Shown here one piece after another: positions 59,107 to 64,000 of a stretch of DNA of 64,000 bases; positions within the stretch are counted from its first letter, which is position 1, and every line of letters starts with the position of its first letter. This DNA comes from Rhizobiales bacterium NRL2. GTDB taxonomy: Bacteria > Pseudomonadota > Alphaproteobacteria > Minwuiales > Minwuiaceae. The DNA lies in NCBI GenBank assembly GCA_001664005.1, contig CP016093.1, positions 1,433,001-1,497,000 on the forward strand. Direction: 5' to 3'. The notes under the pieces are model-generated. The model was given only the letters and a program-made list of their open reading frames with translations. It did not search any database and was not told where the DNA came from. The position numbers were made by a program, and so were the translations under genes.

Positions 59107-59961
59107 TTAACCTGCCGTGACAAAGGCCATGGCGCGCATATGACCGCCCAGATCGGCGGCCGTATTCGCCAGATCGAAGCCGTGTGCGGCGGCGATCATG
59201 GCGACCTCGTCCTGCTGACCGCAGCCGATCTCCACCACCACGCGGCCTCGCGGGGAAAGTACCCGTCCCGCCTCGGCGAAGATCGCGCGATAGGCCGCCA
59301 GCCCGTCTCCGCCGCCGGCCAGCGCCCGGCGCGGGTCATGGTCGCGGACTTCCAGCATCAGCGTTGCGATCTCGTCTTCCGGTATATAGGGCGGATTCGA
59401 GATCACGAGGTCGAAGCGGTCTTCGATCCCCGTCAGCCAGTCGCCCTGCCGGAAGGTGGCCCGGTTCCCGAGTCCGAGACGGCGGGCGTTTTCCGCGGCG
59501 GTGGCGACGGCTTCGTTCGAGATGTCGGCGCCCAGGCCGGTGGCTCCGGGTCTTTCGGCCAGCAGCGTCAGCAGCAGGCATCCGCTGCCCGTTCCGACAT
59601 CGAGGATATGGTCCGTGCTGCCCAGGCATTCAAGCGCCAGGTCGACCGTGGTCTCGCTGTCGGGACGGGGCTCCAGAGTGGCGGGCGACAGGTGGAAGAC
59701 GCGGCCGTAGAACTCCCGCCGGCCCAGTATCCGGGCCACGGGCTCGCGCGCCGCGCGCCGGTCAAGTAGGGCGGCGTAACGTCGCTCGGCGTCCCGCTCC
59801 ACCGACCCGGTTTCGCCGGGCAGCAGACTGGCCGGTTCGCGTCCAAGGACGGCGGCCAGAAGGATCCGCGCGTCCAGCCGCGCCGTTCCGACGCCGGCCT
59901 GCCGCAGCTGCACCGTGCCCCGGCTCAGCAGATCCTCGACGGTCGGCGCCTCAGCGATCAT
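59107..59961 (-). CDS. prmC: Release factor glutamine methyltransferase
   Basis: 284 residues. The N-terminal helical substrate domain (1-80) precedes a SAM domain with [16 protein letters not shown] (motif I) and the catalytic NPPY in [12 protein letters not shown]. It methylates the Gln of the GGQ motif in RF1 and RF2. It overlaps prfA by 11 bp, so the enzyme and its substrate are co-translated. Confidence 0.96.
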   Translation of the reverse strand: MIAEAPTVEDLLSRGTVQLRQAGVGTARLDARILLAAVLGREPASLLPGETGSVERDAERRYAALLDRRAAREPVARILGRREFYGRVFHLSPATLEPRPDSETTVDLALECLGSTDHILDVGTGSGCLLLTLLAERPGATGLGADISNEAVATAAENARRLGLGNRATFRQGDWLTGIEDRFDLVISNPPYIPEDEIATLMLEVRDHDPRRALAGGGDGLAAYRAIFAEAGRVLSPRGRVVVEIGCGQQDEVAMIAAAHGFDLANTAADLGGHMRAMAFVTAG

Positions 59962-61036
59962 CGTTCAGCGCCGCCAGGCGGCGGGCCTGGTCCTCGGCGA
60001 TCAGCGAATCCACCACTTCGCCCAGCGCCTCGCCGGAGAGGATTTCCGGCAGCCGGTGCATGGTCAGGTTGATGCGGTGGTCGGTGACGCGCCCCTGCGG
60101 AAAGTTGTAGGTGCGGATGCGCTCGGACCGGTCGCCCGAACCCACCTGGCCGCGCCGGTCCGCGGCGCGTTCGTCGGCCAGCCGCTGCCGCTCGGCCTCG
60201 AACAGGCGGGCGCGCAGGACGCGCATCGCCTTTTCCTTGTTCTTGTGTTGGGATTTCTCGTCCTGCTGGATGACGACGACGCCGGTCGGCAGATGGGTGA
60301 TGCGCACCGCCGAATCGGTCGTGTTGACCGACTGTCCCCCGGGGCCGGAGGCGCGGTAGATGTCGATGCGGAGATCCTTGTCCTCGATCTTCACGTCCAC
60401 TTCCTGGGCTTCGGGCAGCACCGCGACGGTGGCCGCCGAGGTGTGGATGCGCCCCCCCGATTCCGTCTGCGGCACGCGCTGGACGCGATGGGTGCCCGAT
60501 TCGAACTTCATCCGCGCATAGACGTCGGGGCCGCCGATTTCGGCGACGCCTTCCTTCAGACCGCCCAGATCCGTCTCGGTCATGTCCATGGTCTGGAAGC
60601 GCCAGCCGTTGATTTCCGCGAAACGCTGATACATCCGGAACAGCTCCGCGGCGAACAACGCCGCTTCCTCGCCGCCCGTACCGGCGCGCACTTCCAGGAT
60701 GGCGTTGCGGGCGTCAGCCTCGTCCTTCGGCAGCAGCATGAGCTGGACCTTGCGCTCCAGCGCCGGCATGGCTTCGTCCAGTTCGTCCAGTTCCGCCTCG
60801 GCCAGTTCGCGCATTTCCTTGTCCGAGCTGCGGTCGGCGGCGAGTTCGCGCAGTTCCGCGCGCTCCTTCTCGCGCGCCTCCAGCTCGTCGATCGTCTCCA
60901 CGACCGGCGCCAGCTCGGCATATTCCCGGGAAAGACTGGCGAAGTCGCCCCGCCCCGCCGCGCCCGGATCGGCCAGCAACGAGGCCAGTTCGTCCTGGCG
61001 CGCCTTGATCTGGCGGAGTCGGTCGCGTGGAATCAC
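59951..61036 (-). CDS. prfA: Peptide chain release factor 1
   Basis: 361 residues. The GGQ motif is at 233-235 ([16 protein letters not shown]). The stop-codon-recognition tripeptide is PQT at 189-191, the PxT form of RF1 (UAA/UAG). An N-terminal coiled region (1-110) and the C-terminal [23 protein letters not shown] are normal. The gene overlaps hisS (4 bp) and prmC (11 bp). Confidence 0.97.
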   Translation of the reverse strand: MIPRDRLRQIKARQDELASLLADPGAAGRGDFASLSREYAELAPVVETIDELEAREKERAELRELAADRSSDKEMRELAEAELDELDEAMPALERKVQLMLLPKDEADARNAILEVRAGTGGEEAALFAAELFRMYQRFAEINGWRFQTMDMTETDLGGLKEGVAEIGGPDVYARMKFESGTHRVQRVPQTESGGRIHTSAATVAVLPEAQEVDVKIEDKDLRIDIYRASGPGGQSVNTTDSAVRITHLPTGVVVIQQDEKSQHKNKEKAMRVLRARLFEAERQRLADERAADRRGQVGSGDRSERIRTYNFPQGRVTDHRINLTMHRLPEILSGEALGEVVDSLIAEDQARRLAALNDDR

Positions 61037-62289
61037 ACTCGTGAATCCCCATAGATCTGCAATGCGCCGGCAAGCTCGCCCAGTGGCGTTTCGTTCTGCT
61101 CGCCGCTGGCCAGGTCGCGGAGCGTGACCGCGTCGCGCGCCAGTTCCTCTTCGCCGAAGATCACGGCGCAGGCCGCGCCGATACGGTCCGCGCGCTTCAT
61201 GCGCTTGCCCAGGTTGCCGCGGAAGGCGAGGTCGACGATGAAACCTTCGCGGCGGAGCGTCTGAGCGATCTTCAGCGCCGCCTTCGCTGCGTCGTCGCCC
61301 ACCGGCACCAGCGCGACCGGCTTGCGCGGCTGACCGGTCGCGCCCGACAGCATGGCGAGCCGTTCGATTCCGCCCGCCCAGCCGATGCCGGGGGTCGGCG
61401 AGCCGCCGATCTGCTCGATCAGGCCGTCATAGCGACCGCCGGCGATCACGGCGCCCTGCGCGCCCAGCGCGTCGGTGACGAACTCGAAGGCGGTGTGGGT
61501 GTAGTAGTCCAGGCCCCGCACCAGCCGCGCGTCGAGGTCGTAGGCAATGCCCAGCGTGTCGAGGCCCGCGGTCACCTCTGCGAAGAAGTCCCGGCTCCAC
61601 TGGTTCAGATAGTCGCCGAACAGCGGTGCGCCCTCGACGATGGCGCGGTCGCCCTCGTCCTTGGAATCGAGGATCCTGAGCGGGTTGCGGCCCAGCCGGT
61701 CCCGGCTGTCCTGCGAGAGACGGTCGCGGTGATCTGAGAAGTACTCGACCAGCGCGCCGCGATAATTCTGACGGCTCTCCGGATCGCCAAGCGTGTTGAG
61801 CTTCAGCGAGGTCTTTTCCAGCACGCCGAGACGATCGAGTATCTCGGCGCCGAGGGATATGACCTCCACGTCCGCCGCCGGCTCCTGCGCCCCGATGACC
61901 TCGATGTCGATCTGGTGGAACTGCCTGAGCCGGCCCTTCTGCGGCCGTTCGTAGCGGAACATGGGGCCGTTGGCGAAGGCCTTCAGCGGCGCCGACTGCT
62001 GCAGGCCGTTGGAGATGTAGGCGCGGCAGATCGCAGCGGTGTATTCGGGCCGGAGGGTGATCGATTCCCCGCCCCGGTCGGCGAAGGTGTACATCTCCTT
62101 GGAGACGACGTCCGAGGTCTCGCCCATGGAGCGCGCGAAGATCTCCGTGAACTCGAAGATCGGCGTCGCCATCTCGCGATAGCCGTGCGCGGTCGCGACC
62201 CGGCGGGCGACGTCGATCACCGCCGCGTGGGCGGCGAAGTCGTCAGGCAAAAGGTCATGCGTCCCGCGTACGGGCTGGGGCTTGGCCAA
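61033..62289 (-). CDS. hisS: Histidine--tRNA ligase
   Basis: 418 residues, class II synthetase. Motif 1 region is [22 protein letters not shown], motif 2 is [23 protein letters not shown], the HisA motif is [15 protein letters not shown], and motif 3 is [14 protein letters not shown]. The C-terminal anticodon-binding domain includes [21 protein letters not shown]. The TGA/ATG overlap with prfA is 4 bp; ispG lies 21 bp upstream. Confidence 0.97.
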   Translation of the reverse strand: MAKPQPVRGTHDLLPDDFAAHAAVIDVARRVATAHGYREMATPIFEFTEIFARSMGETSDVVSKEMYTFADRGGESITLRPEYTAAICRAYISNGLQQSAPLKAFANGPMFRYERPQKGRLRQFHQIDIEVIGAQEPAADVEVISLGAEILDRLGVLEKTSLKLNTLGDPESRQNYRGALVEYFSDHRDRLSQDSRDRLGRNPLRILDSKDEGDRAIVEGAPLFGDYLNQWSRDFFAEVTAGLDTLGIAYDLDARLVRGLDYYTHTAFEFVTDALGAQGAVIAGGRYDGLIEQIGGSPTPGIGWAGGIERLAMLSGATGQPRKPVALVPVGDDAAKAALKIAQTLRREGFIVDLAFRGNLGKRMKRADRIGAACAVIFGEEELARDAVTLRDLASGEQNETPLGELAGALQIYGDSRV

Positions 62290-62310
62290 GAATGTTCTCC
62301 CGGATGGGGC

Positions 62311-63438
62311 TCAGGCCGCGTCGGCCTTCTCCGCCTCTTTGGCGGCCTCGATGGCCGCCGCCTTCTCCTCGACCATCGATACGATGTGATCGACCAGCTT
62401 GTCATCGTCGATGTTGTGGTCGGCGATGCCGCCCACATAGACCTTGTGGCTGCGGCCCCTGGAGCCGCCGGTCAGGCCGATATCGGTCTCGCGCGCCTCG
62501 CCCGGGCCGTTGACCACGCAGCCGATGATCGACAGCGACATGGGCGTGGTGATGTGGGCCAGGCGCTGTTCCAGCACTTCGACCGTCTTGATGACGGGGA
62601 AGGCCTGCCGCGCGCAGGAGGGGCAGGAGATGATCTGCACGCCGCGATGGCGCAGCCCCAGCGATTTCAGGATATCGAAGCCGACGCGCACTTCCTCGAC
62701 CGGGTCCGCGGACAGCGAGACGCGGATGGTGTCGCCGATGCCCGACCAGAGCAGCATGCCCATGCCGATGGACGATTTCACCGTGCCCCCGATCATGCCG
62801 CCGGCCTCGGTGATGCCCAGATGCAGGGGATAGTCGCAGGCCTCGGCCAGTCCCTGATAGGCGGCGACCGCCAGGAAGACGTCGGAGGCCTTCACCGAGA
62901 TCTTGAACTCGAAGAAGTCGTTGTCCTCCAGGATGCGGGCGTGGTCCAGCGCGCTTTCCACCATGGCCTCCGGGCAGGGCTCGCCGTACTTCTCCAGCAG
63001 ATCCTTTTCCAGGCTGCCGGCATTGACGCCGATGCGCATGGAGCAGCCGTGATCCTTCGCCGCCCTCACCACGTCGCGCACCCGTTCGGCCGAACCGATA
63101 TTGCCGGGATTGATGCGCAGGCAGGCGGCGCCGGCTTCCGCGGCCTCGATGGCGCGCTTGTGGTGGAAATGGATGTCGGCGACGATCGGCACTTCCGTGG
63201 CCCGGACGATGTGTTTCAGCGCCTTCGTGGAGTCCTCGTCGGGGCAGGACACCCGGACGATGTCGGCGCCGGCTGCCTCGGCCGCCCTCACCTGCGCGAT
63301 CGTGGCCTCCACGTCGGAGGTCAGCGTGTTGGTCATGGTCTGGACGGCGATCGGGGCGCCGCCGCCGATGGGCACGGATCCGACGTGGATCTGGCGGCAT
63401 TCGCGGCGGTAGATGTCTCTGTAGGGACGGACGCTCAT
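62311..63438 (-). CDS. ispG: 4-hydroxy-3-methylbut-2-en-1-yl diphosphate synthase (IspG/GcpE)
   Basis: 375 residues; start [20 protein letters not shown] at 63438. It is a TIM-barrel with the C-terminal [4Fe-4S] domain: [20 protein letters not shown] and [20 protein letters not shown] hold the cluster Cys/Glu ligands. The step is MEcPP to HMBPP in the MEP isoprenoid pathway. The C-terminus is Ala/Glu/Lys-rich. It lies upstream of hisS, in the common ispG-hisS order. Confidence 0.97.
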   Translation of the reverse strand: MSVRPYRDIYRRECRQIHVGSVPIGGGAPIAVQTMTNTLTSDVEATIAQVRAAEAAGADIVRVSCPDEDSTKALKHIVRATEVPIVADIHFHHKRAIEAAEAGAACLRINPGNIGSAERVRDVVRAAKDHGCSMRIGVNAGSLEKDLLEKYGEPCPEAMVESALDHARILEDNDFFEFKISVKASDVFLAVAAYQGLAEACDYPLHLGITEAGGMIGGTVKSSIGMGMLLWSGIGDTIRVSLSADPVEEVRVGFDILKSLGLRHRGVQIISCPSCARQAFPVIKTVEVLEQRLAHITTPMSLSIIGCVVNGPGEARETDIGLTGGSRGRSHKVYVGGIADHNIDDDKLVDHIVSMVEEKAAAIEAAKEAEKADAA

Positions 63439-63540
63439 GGGTGCCTTCCTTGGGGATACGCGGTGTTCCAGCCTCGCGGCTAACATGATCGCATGAGCCG
63501 GCCCGATCAAGGCGCGCCGGGGACGCAGCCCGGGCCGCGT

Positions 63541-64000
63541 CTAGCGGGCCAGCGACCGCAGGATTTCCGGGCTCAGTGCCAGGGCCCGGGCCGGGGCGGC
63601 GAGGATGCCCGCGCTGCCGATCGACTTTCCGTCGAGGAAGATTTCCAGATTGTCGATGTTCTCGCTTTCCAGGATCACCCCCCTGGTGTCGGGCACGCGG
63701 TAGCTGTCGCCGGGCTGCATCATCCGGTGGGGCAGCAGGGTGCGTCCGCCGCTCTGCTTGACGATGATCTGCGCCGGGGCCACCGCGCGGACGACGATGC
63801 GGGCGTCGCGGTTGGTGATGCCGAAGACGCGGGGCACATAGCCGTCGCGGCGCGCCGAGGGCGGCAGCGGCGGCGGCGTCAGCCGCGCCAGCCGATCATC
63901 GTCGGACACCGTTGCGGGCGCCTCCGCGGGTGCCGCGGGCTCCGCCGTGACCGATGCCGTCTCCGTAGTCTCGTGAGCCGGCGCGGGCGCGACCTCGACG
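63541..64000 (-). CDS. RodZ-like protein, C-terminal DUF4115 domain (5' end outside window)
   Basis: The frame is open to the right edge, so the GTG at 63909 is not the true start. The visible 152 residues begin with an Ala/Pro/Thr/Glu linker (VEVAPAPAHETTETAS...), then a DUF4115-type beta domain: ITNRDARIVVRAVAPAQIIVKQSGGRTLLPHRMMQPGDSYRVPD and ESENIDNLEIFLDGKSIG. In RodZ this domain is periplasmic, after an N-terminal HTH and one membrane helix, and the protein anchors MreB. A rodZ-like gene before ispG is a usual order. The cytoplasmic half cannot be seen. Confidence 0.78.
   Translation of the reverse strand, partial: VEVAPAPAHETTETASVTAEPAAPAEAPATVSDDDRLARLTPPPLPPSARRDGYVPRVFGITNRDARIVVRAVAPAQIIVKQSGGRTLLPHRMMQPGDSYRVPDTRGVILESENIDNLEIFLDGKSIGSAGILAAPARALALSPEILRSLAR

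Noticed and set aside
58926-59123. 66-codon in-frame extension before DUF4167
   Set aside because: The conserved DUF4167 N-terminus MRAPNNKR starts at 58925; the extension covers the leader hairpin and overlaps prmC.
1-64000. Prophage, integrative element, transposase or secretion island
   Set aside because: No integrase, transposase, relaxase, phage structural gene or attachment duplication was found; the only tRNA has no adjacent integrase.

Overview
The window is about 64 kb of dense, high-GC DNA from an alphaproteobacterium. This rests on the cell-cycle phosphorelay proteins ChpT and CpdR, the DUF4167 gene next to prmC-prfA, the ku-ligD pair, and typical alphaproteobacterial orders (lgt-midA-pgeF; prs-rplY-pth-ychF; ispG-hisS-prfA-prmC). 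A Rhodospirillales-like lineage is plausible, but I cannot fix the family from sequence alone. No phage, integrase, transposase, CRISPR array or rRNA was seen.

Layout. Positions 1-2.3 kb hold the end of a phenylacetyl-CoA epoxidase operon (paaC, paaD, paaE). From 2.6 to 18 kb is an accessory metabolic region: MsrA, a TfdA/TauD dioxygenase, GST, Zn-alcohol dehydrogenase, an enolase-superfamily protein, an acyl-CoA ligase-like enzyme, a GlxA-type regulator divergent from an exported EthD protein, an LLM flavin oxidoreductase, a thiolase-like protein, an alpha/beta hydrolase and an MFS carrier. From 18 to 27 kb come a single-chain biotin-dependent acyl-CoA carboxylase, argJ-mutT, trpS, and a DUF2333/UspA/hypothetical cluster. 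From 26.7 to 30.7 kb is a non-homologous end joining module (ku-ligD) followed by a hemerythrin gene. From 31 to 37.5 kb are small envelope and signalling proteins, tRNA-Gly(GCC), cpdR, N-formylglutamate amidohydrolase, a strong candidate small RNA and a lytic transglycosylase. From 37.5 to 50.3 kb is largely housekeeping: secA, parvulin, lgt, midA, pgeF, an M24-fold protein, a 22-codon ORF, a lipoprotein, prs, rplY, pth, ychF, maoC. From 50.3 to 54.1 kb is a tightly overlapping marR-emrA-emrB-DUF2848 efflux operon with a 30-bp operator. The right end has a metallo-beta-lactamase/rhodanese protein, chpT, an aldehyde dehydrogenase, DUF4167, prmC, prfA, hisS, ispG and the 3' part of a RodZ-like gene.

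The most interesting signals lie outside or across the obvious genes. They are: (i) a minus-strand candidate sRNA at 36564-36659, with a sigma-70-like promoter whose spacer is exactly filled by a palindrome, an exposed CCUCCC anti-Shine-Dalgarno segment and a textbook terminator; (ii) two or three families of dispersed palindromic intergenic elements, one of them splitting paaD from paaE; (iii) several enzyme-family members whose usual catalytic or metal-binding residues appear replaced (M24 at 44133, thiolase at 14277, enolase superfamily at 6182, MBL at 54322); and (iv) a 22-codon hydrophobic ORF overlapping a lipoprotein gene. No completely new multi-gene system could be demonstrated by reading alone.
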